Assembly (NCBI RefSeq): GCF_900115245.1
Contig: NZ_FOVT01000001.1
Span: 434,001 to 498,000, forward strand
Length of the DNA: 64,000 bases
Reading direction: 5' to 3'
From: Mesorhizobium sp. NFR06
GTDB taxonomy: Bacteria > Pseudomonadota > Alphaproteobacteria > Rhizobiales > Rhizobiaceae
A program made the position numbers and the translations under genes. The notes beneath the pieces were generated by a model that was given only the letters and a program-made list of their open reading frames with translations, had not been told where the DNA came from and ran no database searches. How positions within the stretch are numbered: the first letter of the stretch is position 1; each line of letters starts with the position of its first letter. Shown in pieces: positions 50,086-59,250 of this stretch.

Positions 50086-51495
50086 CTAGGCGGCCGTCCT
50101 GCCCTCCACGGTCGATCCAGCCGGCTTGATGTTCTGGTTGACCCTAAAGACGTTGGAGGGGTCATAGGTCCGCTTCACCTGGCTCAGCCGCTCGTAGTTT
50201 GCGCCATAGCTTGCCCGCAGGCGTGCTTCCCCTTCGTCGTCCATCATGAAATTCACGTAGCCGCCTTCGCCGTTGTGGGGATGGATGCTCGCCCAGTAGT
50301 TCTTGGCCCACTTGGTGAGGTCGGCGGCCTTGCCCGGGTCTGGATCGATGCCGGCGATGACCATCGACCAGGTTGCATCGCGCGCGTTCCAGGCGGTCTC
50401 GTTCGTGCCGACACGGCGAACGGCGCCGTCGATCGGGTAAAGATGCATGAGGGACAATTCGCTCGGTGCCACGGCGGCCTGCGCGATATGGGTTGCGATG
50501 GCTTCGTCCGGAAGCGACTTGACGAAATCGCCCTTCCAATACCATTGCAGACCTTTCGGAAGCAGCGGATCGAACATTGCCTGCAAGGCCGGAAACGGCA
50601 TCACGCCCATCCAGTTGAAGATCGGCGGCGGCAGATTGTCGAGCAGCGGGGCCATGGCCTTGCGGCCCTCCTCCTCCGTGCCGTTGTAGCAGGAGATGAT
50701 GGCGCAGGCGCGCTTGCCCCAATATTCGCGCGGGAAGGGATCGGTCGACGGGACGGACTTCAGGCCGACAAAGGCGCCGAGATCTTCCGGCGCCTCGGGC
50801 AGGTAGTCGCGATAGACACGCATGACGGCCGGAGCGTCCTTGGCCTCCCAGAACACCGGGCCGCCGAAGATCATGCTCACCGGATGGGCCTGGAAGAGGA
50901 AGCTGGTCACAATGCCGAAATTGCCGCCGCCGCCCCGGAGCGCCCAGAACAGGTCGGGATTCTCAGCTTTGCTGGCTCTCACCATGCTGCCATCGGCCAG
51001 CACCAGGTCGGCCTCCACCAGGTTATCGATGGTGAGACCGTATCTGCGCGTGAGATAGCCCGTCCCTCCGCCGAGGGTAAGGCCGGCGACGCCCGTGGTC
51101 GAGACGATGCCGGATGGAACGGCGAGCGCGAAAGGATAGGTTGCGTGGTCCACGTCACCCGACGTGCAGCCGGGCGCGACCCTCACGGTGCGCGTTCTCG
51201 GGTCGACATGGACCCCCTTCATCATCGACAGGTCGATGACGAGGCCGTCGTCGCAAATTCCCAGCCCGGCGCCGTTGTGCCCTCCGCTGCGCACCGCGAT
51301 CAGCAGGTCGTTGTCGCGCGCATATCTCACAGCGGTGATCACGTCGGCGACATCGGCGCAGCGTGCAATCAGCAGCGGGTGCTTTTCGATCATGCCGTTG
51401 TACACCTTGCGTGCCTCTTCATAGCCGGCATCGCCACGCAGGATCAGCTCTCCGCGCAGGCCTTCGCGCAGTTTGGCATGGGTTTCATCGGTCAT
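50086..51495 (-). CDS. BBE-family FAD-binding oxidoreductase
   Basis: A 469-residue flavoprotein of the PCMH/berberine-bridge type. The FAD-binding domain shows LLIAVRSGGHNGAGLGICDDGLVIDLSMMKGV with His73 as the covalent 8-alpha attachment site, and VSTTGVAGLTLGGGTGYLTRRYGLTIDNLVEADLVLADG. The second, cysteine attachment seen in bicovalent enzymes is not present at the usual place. The BBE C-terminal segment is YGANYERLSQVKRTYDPSNVFRVNQNIKP. Family members oxidise sugars, alkaloids or aldehydes; no substrate can be named. Start set at MTDETHAKL with GGGAG upstream. No signal peptide, thus cytoplasmic. It lies last in a minus-strand series of redox-like genes. Confidence 0.9.
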   Translation of the reverse strand: MTDETHAKLREGLRGELILRGDAGYEEARKVYNGMIEKHPLLIARCADVADVITAVRYARDNDLLIAVRSGGHNGAGLGICDDGLVIDLSMMKGVHVDPRTRTVRVAPGCTSGDVDHATYPFALAVPSGIVSTTGVAGLTLGGGTGYLTRRYGLTIDNLVEADLVLADGSMVRASKAENPDLFWALRGGGGNFGIVTSFLFQAHPVSMIFGGPVFWEAKDAPAVMRVYRDYLPEAPEDLGAFVGLKSVPSTDPFPREYWGKRACAIISCYNGTEEEGRKAMAPLLDNLPPPIFNWMGVMPFPALQAMFDPLLPKGLQWYWKGDFVKSLPDEAIATHIAQAAVAPSELSLMHLYPIDGAVRRVGTNETAWNARDATWSMVIAGIDPDPGKAADLTKWAKNYWASIHPHNGEGGYVNFMMDDEGEARLRASYGANYERLSQVKRTYDPSNVFRVNQNIKPAGSTVEGRTAA

Positions 51496-51821
51496 CGGTT
51501 TGCTCCCTTCATTGCGCCAGCGCCAAGCGGCGTCGAGGCGACGCATTTGTTGCTTTGTTCATCCCACCTCGTCGGGCGGGTGCGTTGGATGGTGCAGGCA
51601 CGGAACATTGCACCGATCCGGTCTCCGCGGCTTCGCCCGAAAGGACCAGCGGTGCATGGCTCGGGAGAGCCATGCCGGACCGGCCGGAAGCTGCCACGCC
51701 GACTGACCGTGCGGGTACCGTGCCCTTGATAGACGCGATGATGGGACGACGGCCGCGGTCGCCGCCCCATCGTGCTCGCCGTCACCTCCCAGCGCCCGGC
51801 CGCGACTGTTCGAAAGTCGAA
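51496..51821. other. gap with a GNRA-type hairpin
   Basis: No gene is supported in these 326 bases. A perfect 9-base-pair hairpin GCATGGCTC-GGGA-GAGCCATGC lies at 51654-51675; its GGGA loop fits the GNRA tetraloop rule. No T run follows on either strand. The promoter of the FAD oxidoreductase gene probably also lies here, but no clear hexamers were recognised. Confidence 0.4.
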
Positions 51822-52136
51822 CTATTCGACGATCCGGAAGATCTGCCAGAGACTGGTGCCCGACACCACATAGGGCTCCAACTCCTTGCCCCATTTGGCG
51901 TGCGCTTCGATCTTGGCGATCTTGGCGAAGAATTCCTCCAACTGGGCCAGGCTTTCGACTTGATGATGGGACTCGATCGTCGCCTCCCGCGCGCCGATCG
52001 AGCCGGTCATGATCTGGAACTTCAGGTCGGCGAGGCCGACCTGCGAACCGATCTCGCGCTCCCATTTTTTCAACAGCTCGAGCGCGGTCTGCTTGTGCCC
52101 GAACTTTGCATCAATCTGCCATCTGGCGCTGAACAT
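51822..52136 (-). CDS. small hypothetical protein, probable alpha/beta-barrel fold
   Basis: A 104-residue protein: MFSARWQIDAKFGHKQTALELLKKWEREIG, then FQIMTGSIGAREATIESHHQVESLAQLEEFFAKIAKI and EPYVVSGTSLWQIFRIVE. Alternating strand-helix-strand pattern with a long helix suggests a dimeric ferredoxin-like alpha/beta barrel as in NIPSNAP or Dabb proteins, but I do not recognise a family. Cytoplasmic. Start placed at MFSARW with GGAGAACGACG upstream. It lies in a run of minus-strand genes with NTF2-like and CMD proteins. Confidence 0.65.
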   Translation of the reverse strand: MFSARWQIDAKFGHKQTALELLKKWEREIGSQVGLADLKFQIMTGSIGAREATIESHHQVESLAQLEEFFAKIAKIEAHAKWGKELEPYVVSGTSLWQIFRIVE

Positions 52137-52230
52137 CGTCGTTCTCCATTTGAGCAATGCCAAAAAGTGCTTGCGGTTTTCGGCCGGGAATTGCGTGAAC
52201 AGGTACTTTTGGGTCGGGCCTGCGGTTGAA

Positions 52231-52593
52231 CTACTCGTCCCAGGCTTGCACGACCGTCTGTCGGGCGATGCGGCCGTTCTTCAACTCGAGCATCGCGGCG
52301 CAGAACACCTTGGTGCCGTCCGGATAGGCGCAGGCCTGGGTGAAGGCGAGGTTGTCGCCCTCGGCGATGGTTGCGTCGACCTTGTGGGTCATCGCTCGGC
52401 TGCAAATATCGTCCCAGAAGGTGCTGATCGCCGCCCGGCCGCGGATCTCGCGCGGTTTGCTCGGCGGGTTGTTGCGATCGATCACCCGCACCAGCGCATC
52501 GTCATTGTAGAAACTCGACAGCATCCGGCCGTCACGGCTCTCGATCGCCCGCTTGATCGCAGCGCCGTCTACTGGTTGCGTCTTGGTCAACAT
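52231..52593 (-). CDS. SnoaL/NTF2-like protein
   Basis: A 120-residue cytoplasmic protein of the NTF2/SnoaL fold: IKRAIESRDGRMLSSFYNDDALVRVIDRNNPPSKPREIRGRAAISTFWDDICSR followed by THKVDATIAEGDNLAFTQACAYPDGTKVFCAAMLELKNGRIARQTVVQAWDE, the usual four-strand sheet ending. No reaction is known. Start at MLTKTQPVDG, preceded by GGAGATAGAA. Neighbouring genes on the same strand are the CMD-family protein upstream and the small alpha/beta protein downstream, with gaps under 100 bases, so all are probably one transcript. Confidence 0.83.
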   Translation of the reverse strand: MLTKTQPVDGAAIKRAIESRDGRMLSSFYNDDALVRVIDRNNPPSKPREIRGRAAISTFWDDICSRAMTHKVDATIAEGDNLAFTQACAYPDGTKVFCAAMLELKNGRIARQTVVQAWDE

Positions 52594-52668
52594 TTCTATC
52601 TCCATGCCCGTCTGAAGGGGCGTTCTATGAATGGGCGCCGCCCGGCATGAACGTCGGGCGGTGGGTCT

Positions 52669-53142
52669 TCACTGCGACTTCGCCTTGACGGCGGTGAACA
52701 GATCGTCGGTCTGCTTCTTGAAGGTGGCTAGATCGACCTGGCTGCCGTTGAGCATCGTCGACCAGTGGCGCACGATCGCCGCCATCGCGATCGCCTCCTT
52801 GATTTCCTCGTCGCTCGCGCCGTTGGCCTTGGCCGCCAGCGTGTGGAAATAGATGCAGTACTGGCAGGGGATCTGCGAGGCCACCGCAAGTCCCATCGGC
52901 TCTTTGGTCTTGCCGTCGAGGGCGGTATTCGGATTGAGCTGCACGCCCTTGATTTCGGCCCATGCGCCGGCCACCGCGACGTCCGGCAGCGTCTTGAACA
53001 TGTCAGGCACCGAGCCGAGCGTGGCTTGGATGTCCTTGTAGGCGGCGGTCGCCGAAGCATCCTCGGCCCGCGCCGGGGTGATGGCCAGCAATGCGCCTGC
53101 CGCCACTATGAGCAATCCCGTCTTGCCAATCAGTGTCAGCAT
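52669..53142 (-). CDS. exported carboxymuconolactone decarboxylase-family (AhpD-like) protein
   Basis: A 157-residue protein with a Sec signal peptide (MLTLIGKTGLLIVAAGALLAITPARA) and a CMD/AhpD-like domain. The redox core is IPCQYCIYFHTLAAKANGASDEEIKEAIAMAAIV: Cys93 and Cys96 in CxxC followed by His100, the pattern of AhpD peroxidase-like proteins. Export of such a protein is unusual, since most CMD proteins are cytoplasmic. It may act as a periplasmic peroxidase or thiol protein. Start chosen at MLTLIGKTG with GGAGGATGAA directly upstream. Located just downstream of the LuxR-type regulator gene. Confidence 0.85.
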   Translation of the reverse strand: MLTLIGKTGLLIVAAGALLAITPARAEDASATAAYKDIQATLGSVPDMFKTLPDVAVAGAWAEIKGVQLNPNTALDGKTKEPMGLAVASQIPCQYCIYFHTLAAKANGASDEEIKEAIAMAAIVRHWSTMLNGSQVDLATFKKQTDDLFTAVKAKSQ

Positions 53143-53248
53143 TTCATCCTCCATTGGCAGTGCCATGCGGCGACATCGCCTGGCCTGCATGAAAGGAATT
53201 CTTAGTCCTCACGCGGTCCTGCCGCTTCGCCCGAAAGCGCCATGGCTC

Positions 53249-54802
53249 TCATGGCCCGTCCGAGCCAGCATGCCTTGCCGAGAAGGCTGCCGCTGCCGCC
53301 CGGGACGGCAAGTCGAGCTTCAGCAGTATGTTGGCGACATGGCGCTTGACCGTATGCTCGCTGAGCCGCAGTTCGGCGGCGATCGCCGCATTGCTTTTGC
53401 CGGCGGCAATCAGGTTCACCACCTCGCTTTCCCGCGCCGTCAGCGCGGCCGCCTCTGCCGGCTTGGTTCTCGGGCGGCAGGCCGGTTCCAGATGCTGTTC
53501 CGATGTCGCCTCGACGACCAGCAGAGGCTCGTCCAGTTCGTCGAGGCTGATGCGGCCAGCATCGACGAAATGCAGACCCGAGCCTGTCGCGAGATCGGCG
53601 ACCAGCCGCGAGGCAAGAATGTCGCCGCGCGCGGCGTGGTTGGCCAGTTGCATGGTCACGCGCGCCGTCAAGCCCACCGGCGCGCCGCGCAATTCGATCT
53701 CGCCGACATGTGCGCCCTGCGCGCTGGCGACGCCGATCTCCTGTGCGGCATCGCGCAGCGCCGCGGCGCAGCGTATGGCGCGCGCCGGTCCGTCGAAGCG
53801 CGAGATCATCAGCTCGCCATGCGTGCCTGCGACGCGGCCGCCGTGGCGGCCGACGAGCAGTCGCCATGTTTCCTGGAAGCGCTGGCTCCGCTCGCTCCAC
53901 ATGCGGTCGCCGAGCTTGGCGGTGTCGTAGATGCGTGTCGCCAGCAATGCGGCGAGCACGCGCTCGGTGTCGGCCACGGCCGGCTGCCCGGTCAGGAACT
54001 CCTCGATCAGGTCGGCCACCCGATCGACGTCACCCGTCCAGATCGGATGGTCGCGACCGGATATCTCGACGAGGCTGGAATTCGGGATCTTCCTGGCCAG
54101 GAAGCGGCTGGCCTCCGGGTTGACCCGGGTATCGTTGCGGCGATGGATGAGCAGCGTCGGCGCACTGATCGCAGGCAGGATGCCGCGGACGTCTATGCCA
54201 GCATTCATGCGGGCAAGCGCAGCCGCGGCGGTCGGGCTGGCCGACAACCGTTCGAACCGCCCCCACCATTGGGCAAAATGCGTGTCGTCGACGCGGCCCG
54301 GCGCGAAATTGGGCAGGGTCGCGCCGGTGCCCCAAGACGTCTCCGTCGTCTCGATGAAGGCCTCCAGACGCTCCGGCGCCATCACCCATTTGTGGAAATG
54401 CGCATAGCCGCCATAGAGCACCAGCGACCGTGTCCGATGCGGATAGGTGGCGGCGAACAGCATGGCCATAGGCGCGCCTTCCGAGGCGCCGAGGATCGCC
54501 GCGCGGCCGCTGCCGGTGGCGTCCATCACCGCGCGCACGTCGTCCATGCGGGTCTCCAGGCTGGGCAGATGATGCGTGTCGACGCGGTCTGAAAGACCGG
54601 TGCCGCGCTTGTCGAACAGGATAAGCCGCGAGAAGGCCGAAAGCCGTTTGAGCAGGCGGCTATAGCCTTCGTCTTCCCAGTGCAGGTCGAGATTGGAGAT
54701 GAAGCCCGGCACGAAGACCAGATCGAACGCACCCTGGCCGACCACCTGATAGGCGATCCGCACATCCCCGCTACGGGCGTATCTGGTCTCGATCGGCCTC
54801 AC
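53249..54802 (-). CDS. alpha/beta hydrolase-pseudocyclase-LuxR fusion regulator
   Basis: A 517-residue three-domain protein. Residues 1-275 form an alpha/beta hydrolase ([28 protein letters not shown], nucleophile elbow LGASEGAP with Ser107, late His in GRDHPIW). Residues 283-430 resemble a class III adenylate cyclase domain ([24 protein letters not shown], then [24 protein letters not shown] and [18 protein letters not shown]), but the two metal-binding Asp positions are lost (TRIYDT and GTHGEL instead of TDIVDS and TGDGFL), so it is not expected to make cAMP. Residues 455-500 are a LuxR helix-turn-helix ([43 protein letters not shown]). It is probably a ligand-sensing transcription factor for the genes downstream. 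The start is GTG at 54802, as conserved sequence begins there; an ATG at 54859 is possible. Confidence 0.8.
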   Translation of the reverse strand: MRPIETRYARSGDVRIAYQVVGQGAFDLVFVPGFISNLDLHWEDEGYSRLLKRLSAFSRLILFDKRGTGLSDRVDTHHLPSLETRMDDVRAVMDATGSGRAAILGASEGAPMAMLFAATYPHRTRSLVLYGGYAHFHKWVMAPERLEAFIETTETSWGTGATLPNFAPGRVDDTHFAQWWGRFERLSASPTAAAALARMNAGIDVRGILPAISAPTLLIHRRNDTRVNPEASRFLARKIPNSSLVEISGRDHPIWTGDVDRVADLIEEFLTGQPAVADTERVLAALLATRIYDTAKLGDRMWSERSQRFQETWRLLVGRHGGRVAGTHGELMISRFDGPARAIRCAAALRDAAQEIGVASAQGAHVGEIELRGAPVGLTARVTMQLANHAARGDILASRLVADLATGSGLHFVDAGRISLDELDEPLLVVEATSEQHLEPACRPRTKPAEAAALTARESEVVNLIAAGKSNAAIAAELRLSEHTVKRHVANILLKLDLPSRAAAAAFSARHAGSDGP

Positions 54803-54922
54803 GCAACTGTCCCGCCCGGCCAGACGATTTCCTGCCCGACCATAGCAGAGGCATACCATTTGCGGCAGACAAACTTTAGAGAGCTGAAATATAAGTCCCT
54901 CGGCGACCGAGAGGCGGCGGGT

Positions 54923-55237
54923 CTATTTCCGCACCGCAGCGCCCTCGGTTTGCGCGGGTTTGCCGTAGCCGAGGCCCAGGTCGGCTTGTTCAGGCGTCTT
55001 GGGCCGCTTGATCTTCGCCGAGGCGGCGATCACGAGGTCGTCGAAATTCTCCCCGCCGCTGTCCAGCATCTCGAACAACTGGCGTCGCATCCTCGGCTCC
55101 CAAAACTTGTTGATGTGCTCGGCAAGGCCGGCAATGCCTTCCTCGCGCGGCTTCGAATGGAAGAAGGTCGCGATCTGGTTGGCCATGCGCACCAGCTTTT
55201 CCCTGGTGCCGGCGATGTGGTCTTCGTCATGCGACAT
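54923..55237 (-). CDS. fdsD: formate dehydrogenase delta subunit
   Basis: A 104-residue FdsD-family protein: TREKLVRMANQIATFFHSKPREEGIAGLAEHINKFWEPRMRRQLFEMLDSGGENFDDLVIAA. FdsD is a small subunit required for the stability or assembly of NAD-dependent molybdenum formate dehydrogenase. Start at MSHDEDHIAG; it overlaps the end of fdhD by 11 bases. It is the last gene of the fds operon. The C-terminal 30 residues (RPKTPEQADLGLGYGKPAQTEGA) are low-complexity. Confidence 0.9.
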   Translation of the reverse strand: MSHDEDHIAGTREKLVRMANQIATFFHSKPREEGIAGLAEHINKFWEPRMRRQLFEMLDSGGENFDDLVIAASAKIKRPKTPEQADLGLGYGKPAQTEGAAVRK

Positions 55238-56057
55238 GCTTAGCAACTCCGGAAACCACCCGGTCGGGGTGGGTGAAAACATCGAAATCATCGCCGCGCA
55301 CCAGCGCCACCAGCGTCATGCCGGCGGCGTCCGCCGTGCGGATGGCGAGCGCGGTCGGCGCCGAAACGGCGAGGATGAACGGTGCGCCAATGGCGGCCGT
55401 CTTCTGCACCATCTCGACGGAGACGCGCGACGTGACCACGACCGCGCCGCTCGCGCCATCTATGCCGGCCTTGGCAAGCGCGCCGGCCAGCTTGTCCAAC
55501 GCATTGTGGCGGCCGACATCCTCGCGCGCCATGACGACACCCTTGCCGGGCATGTAGAAGCCCGCGGCGTGCACCGCGCCGGTTTGCGTATGCAGCGGCT
55601 GCACCTTCGACAACAGCTTGACCGAGCGGGTGATATCTTCCGCGTCAAATGTAAGTTTCGACGCACCGACCGTGTCGACCGAACGCATCGCTTCCTCGAT
55701 CGATTCGATGCCGCACAGCCCGCAGCCGACCGGCCCGGCAAGACGGCGCCGCCGTGCCTGGAAGCGCGTGTTGGCCTTGTCCTTCAGCCTGATCTGGATG
55801 TCGATGCCGGCGCCGAGGTCCTCGACTTCGATCGCCTCGATCTCTGCCTGGTCGGCGATGATGCCTTCGGTCAGTGAGAAGCCGAGCGCGAAATCCTCGA
55901 AATCGGCGGGGCTCGCCATCATCACCGCATGGGTGGTGCCGGCATAGGAGAACGCCACAGGCGTCTCCTCCGGCACCATGCGGCTCGCGGCCGCTGTGCC
56001 GCCGGCGCGATGCGCCAGCCGCGAGATTTGGGTGATGGCGGGGCGTTTGCTCGTCAC
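55227..56057 (-). CDS. fdhD: formate dehydrogenase sulfurtransferase/accessory protein FdhD (FdsC)
   Basis: A 276-residue accessory protein. It carries FSYAGTTHAVMMASPADFEDFALGFSLTEGII and the sulfur-carrying cysteine pair VGCGLCGIESIEEA, then HAAGFYMPGKGVVMAREDVGRHNALDKLAGAL. FdhD (called FdsC in the Cupriavidus and Rhodobacter fds operons) transfers sulfur to the molybdenum cofactor so that formate dehydrogenase becomes active. It lies after fdsA in the same direction but separated by 270 bases that contain a repeat cluster, and overlaps fdsD. Confidence 0.95.
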   Translation of the reverse strand: MTSKRPAITQISRLAHRAGGTAAASRMVPEETPVAFSYAGTTHAVMMASPADFEDFALGFSLTEGIIADQAEIEAIEVEDLGAGIDIQIRLKDKANTRFQARRRRLAGPVGCGLCGIESIEEAMRSVDTVGASKLTFDAEDITRSVKLLSKVQPLHTQTGAVHAAGFYMPGKGVVMAREDVGRHNALDKLAGALAKAGIDGASGAVVVTSRVSVEMVQKTAAIGAPFILAVSAPTALAIRTADAAGMTLVALVRGDDFDVFTHPDRVVSGVAKHVA

Positions 56058-56150
56058 GAGGCGCCTACCCCTGGCCTGCCGGTCGTTTCACTTAGCAAGC
56101 GCTGAACGTTTCTTGCTTCAATCGGCGATTGCGCTCCCAGGCCTTCCCCC

Positions 56151-56290
56151 AGTCCGTCGCTGCTTCGCAGCGCCCCCTCTCCCCCCTCCGGAGGGAGAGG
56201 AAAGGAGCCAACCGGGATCGCCGCACGCCTTTCCTCTCCCCCGTCGATCGGGGGAGAGGTGTCGAGCGAAGCTCGACGGAGTGGGGGTCG
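56151..56290. repeat. hairpin repeat cluster between fdsA and fdhD
   Basis: Several stable dyads follow each other: GCTGCTTCGCAGC, CCTCTCCCCCCTCCGGAGGG-type, an 11-base-arm dyad CCTCTCCCCCG-TCGAT-CGGGGGAGAGG (56233-56259), and GTCGAGC-GAA-GCTCGAC. These are related in style to the repeats at 23341 and 27005. No T run. The position inside the operon suggests an effect on mRNA stability or differential expression. Confidence 0.75.
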
Positions 56291-56327
56291 ATCAGCCGTC
56301 AAGATTGAAGCTCTTGCCTCGACATAA

Positions 56328-59240
56328 TTACTCCGCCGCCGCCAGCGGGGCGATGCGGCGGCTCTGGCGCGCCTGTTCGTTATAGTCCTTCTGCCAGTCG
56401 GTCGGGCCGTTGGACGGCGCCACCTGAACGGCGGTGACCTTGTATTCCGGGCAGTTGGTCGCCCAGTCGGAGAAGTCGGTGGTGATCACGTTCGCCTGCG
56501 TGTCCGGATGGTGGAAGGTCGTATAGACGACGCCGGGCGAGACGCGGTCGGTGATCAGCGAGCGCAGCGTGGTCTCGCCGGAGCGGCTTGCCATCCGCAC
56601 CCAGTCGCCGTCGCGGATGCCGCGGACTTCGGCGTCGTGCGGATGGATCTCCAACCTGTCCTCGGCATGCCACGTGACGTTTTCGGTGCGCCTGGTCTGC
56701 GCGCCGACATTGTATTGCGACAGAATCCGGCCGGTGGTGAGCAGCAGCGGATAGCGCGGCCCCGTCCTCTCGTCCGTCGCCACATATTCGGTGCGGATGA
56801 ACTTGCCCTTGCCGCGCACGAAACCGTCGACATGCATGATCGGCGTGCCGAGCGGCGCCTTGTCGTTGCAGGGCCACTGCACCGATCCGACACGGTCGAG
56901 CAGCTCGAAGGAGACATTGGCGAAGCTCGGCGTCGTCTTGGCGATCTCGTCCATGATCTGCGAAGGATGCGTATAGTTCCAGTCGAGCCCGATGGCGCGG
57001 GCAAGCTCCTGCGTCGCCTCCCAGTCGGCATAGCGCGCCTTTGGCTCGATCACCTTGCGCACCATGTTGATGCGGCGCTCGGCATTGGTGAAGGTGCCGT
57101 CCTTCTCGAGGAAGGTCGAGCCCGGCAGGAACACATGCGCGTAGTTGGCGGTCTCGTTGAGGAAGAGGTCGTGCACGACCACGCATTCCATCGCAGCGAG
57201 GCCGCCGGCGACATGCTTGGTGTCGGGATCGGACTGCAGGATGTCCTCGCCCTGGATGTAGATGCCCTTGAACGAACCGTCGACTGCGGCGTCCAGCATG
57301 TTGGGGATGCGCAGGCCGGGCTCGTCGTCCAGCTTCACGCCCCACAGGCTTTCATAGATGTCGCGCACCGCCTCGCCGGATATGTGGCGATAGCCGGGCA
57401 GCTCATGCGGGAAGGAGCCCATGTCGCAGGAACCCTGCACATTGTTCTGGCCGCGCAGCGGATTCACGCCGACGCCCGGCCGGCCGATATTGCCGGTCGC
57501 CATGGCAAGGTTGGCGATCGCAATCACCGTGGTCGAGCCCTGGCTGTGCTCCGTCACGCCCAGACCATAATAGATCGCGCCATTGCCACCCCTAGCATAG
57601 AGGCGCGCCGCGCCGCGGATCAGCTCCGGGTCGACGCCGGACAATTTGCCGACGGTTTCCGGGCTGTTTTCCGGCAGGGCGACGAAGGACGCCCAGTCCT
57701 GGAACTCTGCCCAGTCGCAACGCTCGCGGATGAAGGCTTCGTCGAACAGGCCCTCGGTGACGATGACATGCGCCAGCGCCGTCAGCACCGCGACATTGGT
57801 GCCGGGCTTCAGCGGCAGGTGATAGTCGGCCTCGACATGCGCCGACTTGACTATCTCGGTGCGGCGCGGATCGAGCACGATCAGCTTGGCGCCCTGGCGC
57901 AGCCGCTTCTTCAGCCGCGAGGCGAACACAGGATGCGCCGAAACGGGATTGGCGCCGATAATGACGGCGACGTCGGTGAATTCGACCGAATCGAAATCCT
58001 GCGTGCCGGCCGAAGTGCCGTAGGTCTGGCCGAGCCCGTAGCCGGTCGGCGAATGGCAGACGCGCGCGCAGGTATCGACATTGTTGTTGCGGAAGCCCTG
58101 CCGCACCAGCTTCTGGACGAGATAGGTTTCCTCGTTCGTGCAGCGCGACGAGGTGATGCCGCCGATCGCCGTGCGTCCATACTGATACTGGATGCGGCGG
58201 AATTCCTTGGCGGTGTGGGCGATCGCCTCTTCCCAGCTCACCTCGCGCCATGGATCGGAGATCTTCTCGCGGATCATCGGCGACAGGATGCGGTCCTTGT
58301 GGGTGGCATAGCCATAGGCGAAGCGGCCCTTCACGCAGGAATGGCCGTGGTTCGCCTTGCCGTCCTTATAAGGCATCATACGGATGACCTCGTCACCCTT
58401 GACCTCGGCCTTGAACGAGCAACCGACGCCGCAATAGGCGCAGGTGGTGACGGCCGAACGCTCCGGCATGCCCTTTTCGAGCACCGTCTTCTCGCGCAAT
58501 GCGTCGGTCGGGCAGGCCTGCACGCAGGCGCCGCAGGAGACGCATTCGGAAGCGATGAAGTCCTCATGCATGCCGGCGACCATGCGCGATTCGAAGCCGC
58601 GGCCTTCGATGGTCAGCGCGAAGGTGCCCTGCACCTCCTCGCAGGCGCGCACGCAGCGCGAGCAGACGATGCACTGCGCCGGGTCGTAGGTGAAATACGG
58701 GTTGGATTCGTCGCGGGCGATATAGTCGACCGCCAGAGAGCCGTGGCCGGGCGCGACGCCGTTCTCTTGCCTGACGTGGTTGCGGCCTTCGACGCCGTAG
58801 CGGTTTTCGGTCAGACCGACCGACTTCGCCACCGCGTCGAACTCGCTGGCGCCGGTGCCGGCCTTCTCGTTCCAGCCGGTCGGATGGTCGGAGACATAGA
58901 GTTCCATGACGCCGCGGCGGATGGCGTCGAGCCGATCGGATTGCGTGTGCACCACCATGCCTTCGCCGACCGGCGTCGTGCACGAGGCCGGCGTGCCGCC
59001 GCGGCCTTCGATCTCGACCAGGCAGACGCGGCAGGAGCCGAACGAGTCCAGCATGTCGGTGGCGCAGAGTTTCGGGATCTCGACGCCGCCTTCCATCGCC
59101 GCGCGCATGATCGAGGTGCCTTCCGGAACCGTGATGCTTTGCCCGTCGACCGTCAGCGTGACCTGCTTCGTCGCTTTCGACTCCGGCGTTCCGTAGTCGA
59201 TTTCTTCGATGAGTGTCGGGAAGTCGGCCTTGATGTTCAT
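56328..59240 (-). CDS. fdsA: NAD-dependent formate dehydrogenase, alpha (molybdenum) subunit
   Basis: A 970-residue catalytic subunit. The N-terminal domain binds a [2Fe-2S] cluster (Cys59, 70, 73, 87) and is followed by a NuoG-like region; two ferredoxin-type [4Fe-4S] motifs are CIVCSRCVRAC (190-200) and CVSCGACVQAC (233-243). Another cluster is held by Cys267, 270, 274 and 302 at the start of the molybdopterin domain. Cys395-His396 in CARVCHSPTG are the molybdenum ligand and the active-site His of formate dehydrogenases; a non-selenium enzyme. The bis-MGD domain ends with ANVITTDFSDWATNCPEYKVTAVQV. Oxidises formate to CO2, passing electrons to FdsB. In operon fdsG-fdsB-fdsA-fdhD-fdsD. Confidence 0.97.
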   Translation of the reverse strand: MNIKADFPTLIEEIDYGTPESKATKQVTLTVDGQSITVPEGTSIMRAAMEGGVEIPKLCATDMLDSFGSCRVCLVEIEGRGGTPASCTTPVGEGMVVHTQSDRLDAIRRGVMELYVSDHPTGWNEKAGTGASEFDAVAKSVGLTENRYGVEGRNHVRQENGVAPGHGSLAVDYIARDESNPYFTYDPAQCIVCSRCVRACEEVQGTFALTIEGRGFESRMVAGMHEDFIASECVSCGACVQACPTDALREKTVLEKGMPERSAVTTCAYCGVGCSFKAEVKGDEVIRMMPYKDGKANHGHSCVKGRFAYGYATHKDRILSPMIREKISDPWREVSWEEAIAHTAKEFRRIQYQYGRTAIGGITSSRCTNEETYLVQKLVRQGFRNNNVDTCARVCHSPTGYGLGQTYGTSAGTQDFDSVEFTDVAVIIGANPVSAHPVFASRLKKRLRQGAKLIVLDPRRTEIVKSAHVEADYHLPLKPGTNVAVLTALAHVIVTEGLFDEAFIRERCDWAEFQDWASFVALPENSPETVGKLSGVDPELIRGAARLYARGGNGAIYYGLGVTEHSQGSTTVIAIANLAMATGNIGRPGVGVNPLRGQNNVQGSCDMGSFPHELPGYRHISGEAVRDIYESLWGVKLDDEPGLRIPNMLDAAVDGSFKGIYIQGEDILQSDPDTKHVAGGLAAMECVVVHDLFLNETANYAHVFLPGSTFLEKDGTFTNAERRINMVRKVIEPKARYADWEATQELARAIGLDWNYTHPSQIMDEIAKTTPSFANVSFELLDRVGSVQWPCNDKAPLGTPIMHVDGFVRGKGKFIRTEYVATDERTGPRYPLLLTTGRILSQYNVGAQTRRTENVTWHAEDRLEIHPHDAEVRGIRDGDWVRMASRSGETTLRSLITDRVSPGVVYTTFHHPDTQANVITTDFSDWATNCPEYKVTAVQVAPSNGPTDWQKDYNEQARQSRRIAPLAAAE

Positions 59241-59250
59241 CTGCCAGCTC

